5,334 bases of DNA, from contig CAAGFH010000209.1 of the NCBI GenBank assembly GCA_900769095.1, positions 1 through 5,334 of the forward strand, read 5' to 3'. Source of the DNA: Methanobacteriaceae archaeon. GTDB lineage: Archaea; Methanobacteriota; Methanobacteria; Methanobacteriales; Methanobacteriaceae. Each line of letters starts with the position of its first letter. The first letter of the stretch is position 1. This document shows positions 1-4,919 of this stretch, piece by piece. Below the pieces are notes generated by a model. It was given only the letters and a program-made list of their open reading frames with translations. It did not search any database and was not told the origin of the DNA. A program made the position numbers and the translations under genes.

Positions 1-1445
1 TCGTCAATTTTTATCTCATCAACACTTGAATCACTTTTAAGTCCGTTATTGTAAAACTCCTTGTTCGGGAATTTCATAAGCATTTTGTTCATTCTATATT
101 GAACATTTAATAGCTGAGATTTTGAAGGATAAAGTTTTATTAATTCTTCAAATAATGTTTTTTCCAATTCTTTTGCTTTTTTACTTATGATTGTTGGGGG
201 AAGCTGTTTGTGGTCACCTGCAAGTATAAATCTGCGAGATTTAGCTATTGGAATTAATATGCTTGGTATTGTTGCTTGTGATGCTTCGTCAATAATTGCA
301 ACATCAAATTTTACTTTAGATATTGAATCAAGTGCTGCAGATGAGTTTGTTGTAAGAATAACATCACTGGTTTCGACGATATCACGAATGATTTTGTTTT
401 CAACTCTTTTTATATCATCATGTAATTCATCAATTTCCTGGTTGCATTCAATCCATTTTGCCATTGATTTCATCTTTTCAGGACTAACTCCACGACTGCT
501 CTTTCCTTTTGAAGCATTATTTAATATTTCATAGTCGCTAAGACCTCTTCTAAACTGTGGGCTTGGACGAGTGTGTAAATTTCTTGTTTCCACTAATTTT
601 TCAATCTTTTTTTGGATTTTCTTAACTCTTCTGTTTAGTTCATGCTTTTCAACTTTATAAGCCAAGGTTTGAGAAATATTATTCTCAGATACTCTTTGTG
701 GATGGCCAAGTCTTGTTAAATTCAATTTTTTATTTTCAATTAATCTCTCAAGGATGTTATCAACTGCAGCATTACTTTCTGCTGTTGCAAGAACTTTGTG
801 GTTTTGTCTTGTTTCCTGTGAGATTAATTCAACTAAAGTTCTTGTTTTTCCTGTTCCAAAAGGTCCGTGTATCAAAAAGAAGTTTTCACATGATAATGCA
901 TTTTCAATAGCTGCTTTTTGTGAATTATTAAGAGAATCGTCAATGTAGTCTATGTATGGAACACGTCTGTTTTTTCTGGGGTCTCTGTCATTTAAAATAT
1001 ATTCAAGTGCATCTTTTCCTTTTAAACTTAAATGTCTTAGATTATCCTCCATTCTTTTGAATGTTACATCATTTGCATATAAATCAACTCTGACTTTCTT
1101 TTTTAAAGCCCATCTTGGAACTCTTTTGTCAAATGCAACTGTTATGAATCTTGCACCTTTTTCAGTAACTGTTCCAGTCAAATCACTTCTTAGAGGGTCA
1201 TCACTACTTATTAAAACCATATCTCCAACAGATATTTCAGTTTCAATTTTATCTGATCTGCCGAACTGAACAATTTGTAAGCCTAATTCTTTTCCTAGAA
1301 ACTTTCCTTTAACTTTGTTTATGGCTCTGCCTAGTTCTTCTCTTTTTTTACCTGACATTGTGCTGATTTCATGAGTCATTACTTCGATTTCAGCATCTCT
1401 TTCATAGTTTACAAGTCTAATTAATCTCTTAATATATTTCTTCAC
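1..1445 (-). CDS. UPF1/IGHMBP2-like superfamily 1 helicase, N-terminal 481 codons (3' end outside window)
   Basis: Cytoplasmic ATP-dependent nucleic-acid helicase; whether it works on DNA or RNA cannot be told from sequence. Read on the minus strand, the frame is open from a GTG at 1445-1443 to the left edge. Visible SF1 motifs are a Q-motif-like NNSQKAAI (173-180), Walker A GPFGTGKT (194-201, K200/T201), motif Ia with ESNAAVDN (223-230), Walker B/motif II DEAS (386-389), motif III LAGDHKQLPP (408-417) and motif IV NVQYRMN (447-453). A charged, probably coiled-coil insertion lies at about 265-360, where this family has its stalk. Residues 70-120 (around VGDMVLIS) fit the beta-barrel that IGHMBP2 relatives carry before the motor. 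The missing part should hold motifs V and VI. The GTG start is preceded by TAGGGA five bases upstream; the next candidate, ATG at codon 23, has no such site. Phe at 196 replaces the usual second Pro of GPPGTGKT. It is transcribed divergently from the deacylase gene. Family call is very secure; exact orthology is not. Confidence 0.93.
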   Translation of the reverse strand, partial: MKKYIKRLIRLVNYERDAEIEVMTHEISTMSGKKREELGRAINKVKGKFLGKELGLQIVQFGRSDKIETEISVGDMVLISSDDPLRSDLTGTVTEKGARFITVAFDKRVPRWALKKKVRVDLYANDVTFKRMEDNLRHLSLKGKDALEYILNDRDPRKNRRVPYIDYIDDSLNNSQKAAIENALSCENFFLIHGPFGTGKTRTLVELISQETRQNHKVLATAESNAAVDNILERLIENKKLNLTRLGHPQRVSENNISQTLAYKVEKHELNRRVKKIQKKIEKLVETRNLHTRPSPQFRRGLSDYEILNNASKGKSSRGVSPEKMKSMAKWIECNQEIDELHDDIKRVENKIIRDIVETSDVILTTNSSAALDSISKVKFDVAIIDEASQATIPSILIPIAKSRRFILAGDHKQLPPTIISKKAKELEKTLFEELIKLYPSKSQLLNVQYRMNKMLMKFPNKEFYNNGLKSDSSVDEIKID

Positions 1446-1489
1446 TGTAATCCCTATTTTTAAATAAGAGTTTTTATGTATAATTAATT
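1446..1489. promoter_or_regulatory. Divergent intergenic promoter region
   Basis: Only 44 bases separate the helicase GTG (minus) from the deacylase ATG (plus), so promoter elements for both must overlap. For the plus gene, TTTAAATA at 1459-1466 matches the archaeal TATA consensus exactly; its centre is about 27 bases before the ATG, predicting a transcript that begins at or next to the start codon. For the minus gene, an AT-rich stretch around 1473-1483 (ATTATACATAA on the minus strand) could be the TATA box, and TAGGGA (1456-1451) is a plausible ribosome binding site. The promoter assignments are inferred from spacing only. Confidence 0.5.
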
Positions 1490-1495
1490 ATGCAT
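1476..1495. repeat. 20-bp near-perfect palindrome over the deacylase start codon
   Basis: Bases 1480-1491 are a perfect 12-bp palindrome (ATAATTAATTAT). After one mismatched pair (1479/1492) the symmetry continues for three more pairs on each side (ATG at 1476-1478 with CAT at 1493-1495). It covers the presumed transcription start and ATG of the plus gene and the presumed TATA region of the minus gene, a position where a dimeric regulator could affect both. Low-complexity AT sequence yields such palindromes by chance, so this is only a candidate site. Confidence 0.3.
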
Positions 1496-2233
1496 TTTAA
1501 AAAAATTGATCAATTTGGAAATCTTGAAATGAGTTATATCTCTGATTTTTCAGGAGGGTACATCTCAAGAAATAAACATATTCTGGAAAATCTGGAATTA
1601 AATCCTATTAATCAATTTATTTTAGAAAAATCTGTTTATGGAACTCCAATTTTTAAATTAGGAAATGGTGGAAAGAAAGTATTGGTTTTATCTGGAATTC
1701 ATGGTAATGAATTATCTCCTCAAATAGCAAATCTAAATTTAATTAATGAATTATTGGAAAAAGAACTTAACAATACTGTTTATTTTATACCATTTGCAGC
1801 TCCAAAATCTTCAATGAACAATGAAAGAAGTTTCAATTCACGTGATTTGAACCGTTCTGCTAATATTAAAAATTCAATAAGCAATCTTATTATTCAAGCT
1901 ATTGAAAATTTAGGAATTTCTGCTGTAGGAGATTTCCACTCAACATCATATAACTCAAATCCTGGTTGTGAGTCTGTTTTTTCATCAAAATCTCCAACTG
2001 CTGAGAGCTTTTTAATAGCTAACTATATTTCAAGTGATGTTGGCTCTGAGATGATTTCATATGATTTTGCAAGTTCTTCTATGTATAATGGCGCTATTGA
2101 AGATACATGTAATTTAAAAGGAATTCCTTCTGTTACCTGTGAAGTGTTATCTCCGTTTGGTAGTGTTGGAAGGGGCGCTGTTGATGTTTCATTTAGTCAA
2201 ATGGAGAGTTTTTTATCCTATTTTGGAATCTAA
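1490..2233 (+). CDS. Succinylglutamate desuccinylase/aspartoacylase-family zinc deacylase
   Basis: A 247-residue soluble cytoplasmic protein of the AstE/AspA family (M14 carboxypeptidase fold), zinc enzymes that cleave an acyl-amide bond from a small amino-acid-like substrate. The family signature is complete: GIHGNE (69-74) supplies zinc ligands H71 and E74, NSRDLNR (116-122) supplies the substrate-binding Arg and Asn, DFHST (148-152) supplies the third ligand H150, and E218 in the segment VTCEV is the likely catalytic Glu. It is shorter than aspartoacylase or AstE proteins of roughly 310-330 residues and ends soon after the catalytic Glu, so the C-terminal domain that shapes substrate choice there seems absent or minimal. 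The start is the first ATG in frame; no Shine-Dalgarno precedes it, but a TATA box at the right distance suggests a leaderless mRNA. M14 (ATG at 1529) is a weaker alternative. Arginine catabolism is not indicated by the neighbours, so the substrate is unknown. Confidence 0.88.
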   Translation: MHFKKIDQFGNLEMSYISDFSGGYISRNKHILENLELNPINQFILEKSVYGTPIFKLGNGGKKVLVLSGIHGNELSPQIANLNLINELLEKELNNTVYFIPFAAPKSSMNNERSFNSRDLNRSANIKNSISNLIIQAIENLGISAVGDFHSTSYNSNPGCESVFSSKSPTAESFLIANYISSDVGSEMISYDFASSSMYNGAIEDTCNLKGIPSVTCEVLSPFGSVGRGAVDVSFSQMESFLSYFGI

Positions 2234-2257
2234 TTTTTTTAATTATTTCTTTTCAAA
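2234..2257 (+). terminator. Poly-T tract after the deacylase gene
   Basis: Seven T residues (2234-2240) follow the TAA stop directly, with further T-rich sequence to about 2253. Archaeal RNA polymerase can stop at such tracts without a hairpin. No stem was found, so readthrough into the next gene, which starts 84 bases on, is possible. Confidence 0.35.
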
Positions 2258-2282
2258 TGCTCTTGGATTACTTATTTTTAAT

Positions 2283-2298
2283 TAGTATTTAAATACTA
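2283..2298. promoter_or_regulatory. 16-bp perfect palindrome containing a TATA-like TTTAAATA
   Basis: TAGTATTTAAATACTA reads identically on both strands. Its core, TTTAAATA (2288-2295), matches the archaeal TATA consensus and lies 30 bases before the TTG start, almost the same distance as the identical octamer before the deacylase (31 bases). Used as the TATA box it would start transcription around 2314-2318, leaving out the Shine-Dalgarno at 2307-2312. The palindrome may therefore be an operator, with the real TATA being the weaker TTATTTTTAA at about 2272-2281, or the gene may be read from upstream. Confidence 0.4.
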
Positions 2299-2306
2299 TT
2301 TAATAA

Positions 2307-2312
2307 GGTGAT
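2307..2312 (+). promoter_or_regulatory. Strong Shine-Dalgarno that fixes the TTG start
   Basis: GGTGAT is a perfect match to the 3' end of methanogen 16S rRNA and sits five bases before the TTG at 2318. It is the main reason for accepting the unusual start codon of the membrane hydrolase gene. Confidence 0.8.
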
Positions 2313-2317
2313 TTAAG

Positions 2318-3025
2318 TTGTCTTCCTATAAAGGACATTCAATATTTGCATTGATACTTGCGTGTATGTTTTTTCATAATCCGTTGTTAATTGCTTTGAC
2401 ATTTATCGGTGCAAATGTTCCAGATTTTGATCATAAATTTAAAAAAGAAAGCGTGTATAAGATTATTATCTTGGGGTTAGTAGTCTTCATTTCACTTTAT
2501 ATACTTAAATTACCTTACTATGTTGGTTTAATTATTGTGTTCTTAGGGGTCACATTTTATTTTTCGCAACATCGTAGTTTTACACATTCAATATTCGGTA
2601 TACTAACATTAACTGCTGCAATTAGCTTAATCTTAATTTGGAGTTTGCAGTTGATAATGTTGGTTACCTCCTTAGGGGATCATTATTTGTTACTTGCAAT
2701 TCTTATTGCACTTTTAGGGTTTTTGTTCTTAAATAAAAAATTATTGATGATTTTCATTCCAATATTTTTTATTTCATTATTTATGATCAAAACTGGTGAA
2801 ATATCCTATATTACTATTGTACTTAGTTTATTTTTGGGGATTTTTTCTCATAGTGTATTGGATTCATTTTCACCAGCAGGAATTAAATTATTCGCTCCAA
2901 TTTCTTCATATAAAGTTTATAGAAATTTTGGATTAGTGGTGGTATTTATCCTTGCGATTTTATCTATGATGGGTCATGCACAGGTTTTATTTAAATTATA
3001 TGAAATGTATATTTTATCTCATTAA
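2318..3025 (+). CDS. YdjM/DUF457-type membrane-bound metal-dependent hydrolase
   Basis: A 235-residue integral membrane protein with about six or seven hydrophobic segments (roughly 10-32, 48-64, 67-82, 92-117, 122-138, 141-157, 163-180 and 203-219). Residues typical of this putative metal-hydrolase family are present at the membrane edge: H7 in KGHS, the DxDH motif D36/D38/H39 in PDFDH, HRSFTHS (85-91, with H85 and H90), and SHSVLDSFSPAG (177-188, with H178 and D182). These His and Asp residues are expected to bind metal; the substrate is not established for any close relative I can name. The start is TTG, chosen because GGTGAT lies five bases upstream and the protein then begins just before the conserved GHS. 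It follows the deacylase gene by 84 bases on the same strand, so co-transcription is possible but not shown. In bacteria the family includes LexA-regulated YdjM; no LexA link is expected in an archaeon. Confidence 0.85.
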   Translation: MSSYKGHSIFALILACMFFHNPLLIALTFIGANVPDFDHKFKKESVYKIIILGLVVFISLYILKLPYYVGLIIVFLGVTFYFSQHRSFTHSIFGILTLTAAISLILIWSLQLIMLVTSLGDHYLLLAILIALLGFLFLNKKLLMIFIPIFFISLFMIKTGEISYITIVLSLFLGIFSHSVLDSFSPAGIKLFAPISSYKVYRNFGLVVVFILAILSMMGHAQVLFKLYEMYILSH

Positions 3026-3055
3026 TTTTTATCTAAATTGATTTTAACGAGTTTT

Positions 3056-3106
3056 AAATTCTTCTTTTTATTTAAAAATAGATTTAAATTAGTATTTATT
3101 TTTTTT
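3056..3106 (+). terminator. T-rich terminator region downstream of the membrane hydrolase
   Basis: After the TAA at 3023-3025 the plus strand carries repeated T runs (T5 at 3065-3069, T8 at 3099-3106) in very AT-rich sequence. This fits archaeal intrinsic termination before the ehb promoter. No convincing GC stem is present, so the exact end cannot be set. Confidence 0.4.
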
Positions 3107-3134
3107 AAAAAATTATTACATGCGTTATTTATGT

Positions 3135-3158
3135 TTTATTGTGATTTTTCACAGTAAA
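3135..3158. repeat. Inverted repeat with 10-bp arms upstream of ehbA (operator-like)
   Basis: Arms TTTATTGTGA (3135-3144) and TCACAGTAAA (3149-3158) flank a TTTT centre. Nine of ten pairs are Watson-Crick; the tenth (3139/3154) is T-G. The core TGTGA-N4-TCACA resembles a helix-turn-helix operator. It lies about 43 bases before the proposed ehb TATA box, where an activator would bind, and inside no credible gene. It does not match the GGAA-N6-TTCC operator of NrpR. Confidence 0.45.
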
Positions 3159-3161
3159 TAC

Positions 3162-3203
3162 ATAACATTTATAATAAATAATCATGATAAATAATAATGT
3201 TAT
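3162..3203. repeat. Spaced 8-bp inverted repeat and short direct repeats in the ehb promoter
   Basis: ATAACATT (3162-3169) and AATGTTAT (3196-3203) are exact reverse complements separated by 26 bases, and the right copy runs into the TATA box. Between them ATAAATAAT occurs twice (3174-3182 and 3187-3195, 13 bases apart), and ATCATGAT (3181-3188) is a perfect palindrome. The sequence is very AT-rich, so part of this may be chance. Confidence 0.25.
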
Positions 3204-3207
3204 AAAA
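3201..3207 (+). promoter_or_regulatory. TATA box of the ehb operon
   Basis: TATAAAA lies 55 bases before the ehbA ATG. Initiation 22-27 bases downstream would fall near 3226-3231, giving a leader of about 25-30 bases that includes the TGGAG ribosome binding site at 3243-3247. The self-consistent spacing supports it; no transcript data are available here. Confidence 0.6.
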
Positions 3208-3227
3208 GAGTCATTTTTTGACTTTTT
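3205..3227. promoter_or_regulatory. Dyad between the ehb TATA box and the expected transcription start
   Basis: Arms AAAGAGTCA (3205-3213) and TGACTTTTT (3219-3227) pair over nine positions with one G-T and enclose TTTTT. The dyad starts inside the TATA box and ends at the predicted transcription start, the position where archaeal repressors block polymerase or TFB recruitment. It is an operator candidate by position and symmetry only; no regulator gene is in the window. Confidence 0.4.
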
Positions 3228-3255
3228 GAATTATTAATGAAATGGAGCTTATTTA

Positions 3256-3570
3256 ATGTTTTTAACTAGAATTGGTTATGGAATTATTTATTTCTTGGAC
3301 CTAATTTATGAAATCATTAAAGCAACCTTTGACGTTGCTTTTAATGGAATTATGAGAAGAAATATTGATCCTGTTGTTTTTGATATTGAAACTGTTTTAG
3401 AAAGACCAGTTTCACAGACAATTTTGGCAAACAGTATTTCTTTGACTCCTGGTACTTTGTCTGTTGATTTAGACAGTGAAAATAACATTATCAAAGTGGC
3501 TACTATTTCTCCAAGAACAAAAGAGGATGTTATTCCTTTTGAAAAATACATTAAGAAAATGTTGGAATAG
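3256..3570 (+). CDS. ehbA: Energy-converting hydrogenase B subunit A (MrpE/MnhE-like)
   Basis: Small membrane subunit (104 residues) of the Mrp-like module of the Ehb hydrogenase, opening the operon. It has one N-terminal hydrophobic stretch (about 4-29) and then a cytoplasmic domain with the MnhE signature ANSISLTPGTLSVDLD (58-73), preceded by the matching segment around NIDPVVFDIE (36-45). MrpE proteins of antiporters are nearer 160 residues with additional N-terminal membrane helices, so this is a shortened version. The role of MrpE-like subunits is structural or assembly-related in the antiporters; the same is assumed here. The start ATG has TGGAG (3243-3247) eight bases upstream. The gap to ehbB is 42 bases, the only real spacer seen inside the operon. 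The family match is clear from the LTPGT block; the Ehb assignment comes from gene order. Confidence 0.88.
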   Translation: MFLTRIGYGIIYFLDLIYEIIKATFDVAFNGIMRRNIDPVVFDIETVLERPVSQTILANSISLTPGTLSVDLDSENNIIKVATISPRTKEDVIPFEKYIKKMLE

Positions 3571-3612
3571 GGTTATTTTAATATTTTTGATTGATTAATC
3601 GAGTGAGATAGT

Positions 3613-3879
3613 ATGGATATTTTAAGTATTTCAAAATATTTTATGATTATTGCATTAATGATATTTATGCTAGTTGCATTAAGAGCAAGTGCTTATAAAT
3701 CCACTTCTATGGGGATTTTAGGAAGTTCTGCTGTGGTTAATGCATTTGCAGTTTTATTATTAATCATTGGTGGCTTGTATAATCTCGAATTCTTTAGAGA
3801 TATATCATTAGCTTTAATACTCTTTGGTTTTGTAGGTACTGTTGCTTTTGCTGTAGTTTTGGGGGGTGATGGAGAATGA
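3613..3879 (+). CDS. ehbB: Energy-converting hydrogenase B subunit B (MrpF/MnhF-like)
   Basis: An 88-residue membrane protein with three helices (about 8-24, 37-53, 62-83), the layout of MrpF. R24 at the end of helix 1 and the segment FRDISLALILFGFVGTVAFA (61-80), with D63 leading into helix 3, correspond to the conserved positions of MrpF proteins (Arg, then D-x-A-L ... F-x-G-T). It is a small subunit of the ion-translocating membrane arm. The ATG is preceded by GAGTGA (3601-3606), six bases away, a close match to the archaeal Shine-Dalgarno. Its end overlaps the next gene by four bases (ATGA), pointing to coupled translation. Confidence 0.85.
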   Translation: MDILSISKYFMIIALMIFMLVALRASAYKSTSMGILGSSAVVNAFAVLLLIIGGLYNLEFFRDISLALILFGFVGTVAFAVVLGGDGE

Positions 3880-4298
3880 TAGAATATATTCAGTCTATTA
3901 TTCTTATCATAGCAGCTATTTTAACTATAATTTCTGCAATTGGACTTATTAGTTTAGATAAAAACACAAAGAATGTTGTTTATGCAAGAATTCATATTGT
4001 GGGTGTTTTTGATATTGCATGTGTCCTTGCAATGATTGGTTTAGGTCAATATTTACTTGCTGGAATCTATTTTGTTTTAGCACCATTTATTGCACATGCA
4101 ATCGCTAACGCTTATTGGAAAAAAGAAGATAGAGAAAATAATTTGGATTTAGAAAATGTTGAACAAGATGTAGTTGAAGATAATCCATTCTTACATCCTA
4201 AAGATAAAATGCAATCTTTAGAAAGTGAAAATTCACAAAAACTTAAAACTGATGAAAGATTTTCTGTAACTACACTAGAAATTGAAGAGGGCGAGTAA
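3876..4298 (+). CDS. ehbC: Energy-converting hydrogenase B subunit C (MrpG/MnhG-like) with acidic tail
   Basis: A 140-residue membrane subunit. Residues 1-81 form the MnhG-like core: three hydrophobic helices (about 6-26, 40-56, 59-79), with the loop ARIH (37-40) matching the conserved R-x-H region of MrpG. Residues 82-140 form a hydrophilic tail with 18 Asp/Glu against 8 Lys/Arg, probably on the cytoplasmic face; it contains NPFLHPKDK (103-111) as a possible short motif. The tail has no counterpart that I know in MrpG of antiporters. The start overlaps the ehbB stop (ATGA) and has the strongest ribosome binding site in the window, a G-run ending in GGTGAT (3865-3870), five bases upstream. 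The MnhG call is good; the function of the tail is unknown. Confidence 0.85.
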   Translation: MIEYIQSIILIIAAILTIISAIGLISLDKNTKNVVYARIHIVGVFDIACVLAMIGLGQYLLAGIYFVLAPFIAHAIANAYWKKEDRENNLDLENVEQDVVEDNPFLHPKDKMQSLESENSQKLKTDERFSVTTLEIEEGE

Positions 4299-4299
4299 G

Positions 4300-4533
4300 A
4301 TGATAGTATATGTTTTATGTTTAATTGCAGTTTTAAGTGCCGTCCTTGCTATTATCCAAAAAGATTTATTGAAAGCAGCAATATTAACAGGATTTTCCGG
4401 TGGAGCTATTGCAGTTCTCTTCCAGGTATTATTAGCACCTGATGTTGCTATGACTCAGGCTATTGTGTGTGCAGCTATTGTACCTGTATTTATTGCTCTT
4501 GCTGTTAAAAAAACTCAGAGGGTGGATAACTAA
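4300..4533 (+). CDS. ehbD: Energy-converting hydrogenase B subunit D (MbhD/DUF4040-like)
   Basis: A 77-residue membrane protein with two or three helices (about 2-19, 24-45, 51-69). It matches the MbhD/DUF4040 family, which corresponds to part of the C-terminal region of Mrp[15 protein letters not shown] (21-34) and APDVAMTQA (46-54). The Gln in this motif resembles the PDLALTQ form of MrpA. ATG 4300 is chosen because it lies one base after the ehbC stop and has GAGG (4287-4290) upstream; an in-frame TTG at 4282 would add six charged residues inside ehbC and has no better ribosome binding site. The end overlaps ehbE by one base (TAATG). It contributes to the ion-conducting membrane arm between the antiporter-like and hydrogenase halves. 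Confidence 0.86.
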   Translation: MIVYVLCLIAVLSAVLAIIQKDLLKAAILTGFSGGAIAVLFQVLLAPDVAMTQAIVCAAIVPVFIALAVKKTQRVDN

Positions 4534-4919
4534 TGGCACAAACTCAATTAGTGATATTATTAACTTCAGTTGCATTGATTATTGTTGGGCTTTATGCTGC
4601 AATTTTTGTTGATAACATCATAAAGAAAATTATTGGTATTAGTTTCATTGAAGAAGGTGTAAACCTATTCATTGTTGCTATTGGTTATAAGGCTGGTGGT
4701 GTTGTACCTATCTTAATGCCTGGTATGGACACTACATGGTTTGCTTCAAACGCAGCATATCCGCTACCTTTCGGTTTAGTACTTACTAGTATTGTAATTG
4801 GTGCAAGTACTCTTGCTATTATGCTTGCATTGGTAATGGTTCTTTATAGAAGATATGGAACTTTAAGTACTAGTGTAATGTTGGCTGATACATCAAAACA
4901 GGAGGAATATGATGAATGA
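4533..4919 (+). CDS. ehbE: Energy-converting hydrogenase B subunit E (MrpC/NuoK-like)
   Basis: A 128-residue membrane subunit with three helices (about 6-26, 32-51, 80-105), the MrpC/NuoK topology. [15 protein letters not shown] (38-52) is the MrpC/NuoK second helix, in which E40/E41 lie near the acidic position used for proton transfer in Nuo[15 protein letters not shown] (77-90) corresponds to the DPLPQALVLTAIVI block of MrpC, with Tyr in place of Asp and Phe in place of Gln. A polar C-terminal tail (106-128) follows. The long insertion between helices 2 and 3 (52-79) is Gly/Pro-rich. The start shares one base with the ehbD stop, and GAGGGTGGAT (4518-4527) is a strong ribosome binding site. 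It overlaps ehbF by eight bases. Confidence 0.88.
   Translation: MAQTQLVILLTSVALIIVGLYAAIFVDNIIKKIIGISFIEEGVNLFIVAIGYKAGGVVPILMPGMDTTWFASNAAYPLPFGLVLTSIVIGASTLAIMLALVMVLYRRYGTLSTSVMLADTSKQEEYDE

Noticed and set aside
187..1269. Four plus-strand open frames at 187-534, 698-910, 754-948 and 952-1269
   Set aside because: All lie opposite the helicase, which runs open for 481 codons on the minus strand with every expected motif. The frames show no domain and no ribosome binding site.
3065..3078. TTTTTA/TAAAAA inverted repeat after the membrane hydrolase as a hairpin terminator
   Set aside because: The loop would be two bases and the stem pure A-T, so it is not a stable RNA hairpin; the T runs themselves are the better termination signal.
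3120..3194. A 24-codon plus-strand frame in the ehb leader region
   Set aside because: No Shine-Dalgarno before its ATG, no recognisable peptide, and it would end upstream of the proposed transcription start.
3026..3255. Search for a tRNA, small RNA, CRISPR array or mobile-element end in the longest intergenic stretch
   Set aside because: No cloverleaf, no spaced identical repeats of CRISPR length, no transposase remnant or terminal repeats; only promoter-like elements, T tracts and short dyads are present.
3306..3551. Minus-strand open frame of 81 codons
   Set aside because: It is antisense to ehbA, whose MnhE signature is clear; the frame shows no recognisable domain of its own.
4282..4299. 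TTG start that would lengthen EhbD by six residues
   Set aside because: It lies inside ehbC, adds only a charged MKRASK leader and lacks a better ribosome binding site; ATG 4300 fits the family length and the one-base spacing.
4909..4911. Alternative ATG for ehbF
   Set aside because: Only three bases from GGAGG; ATG 4912 has the usual spacing. The difference is one residue.
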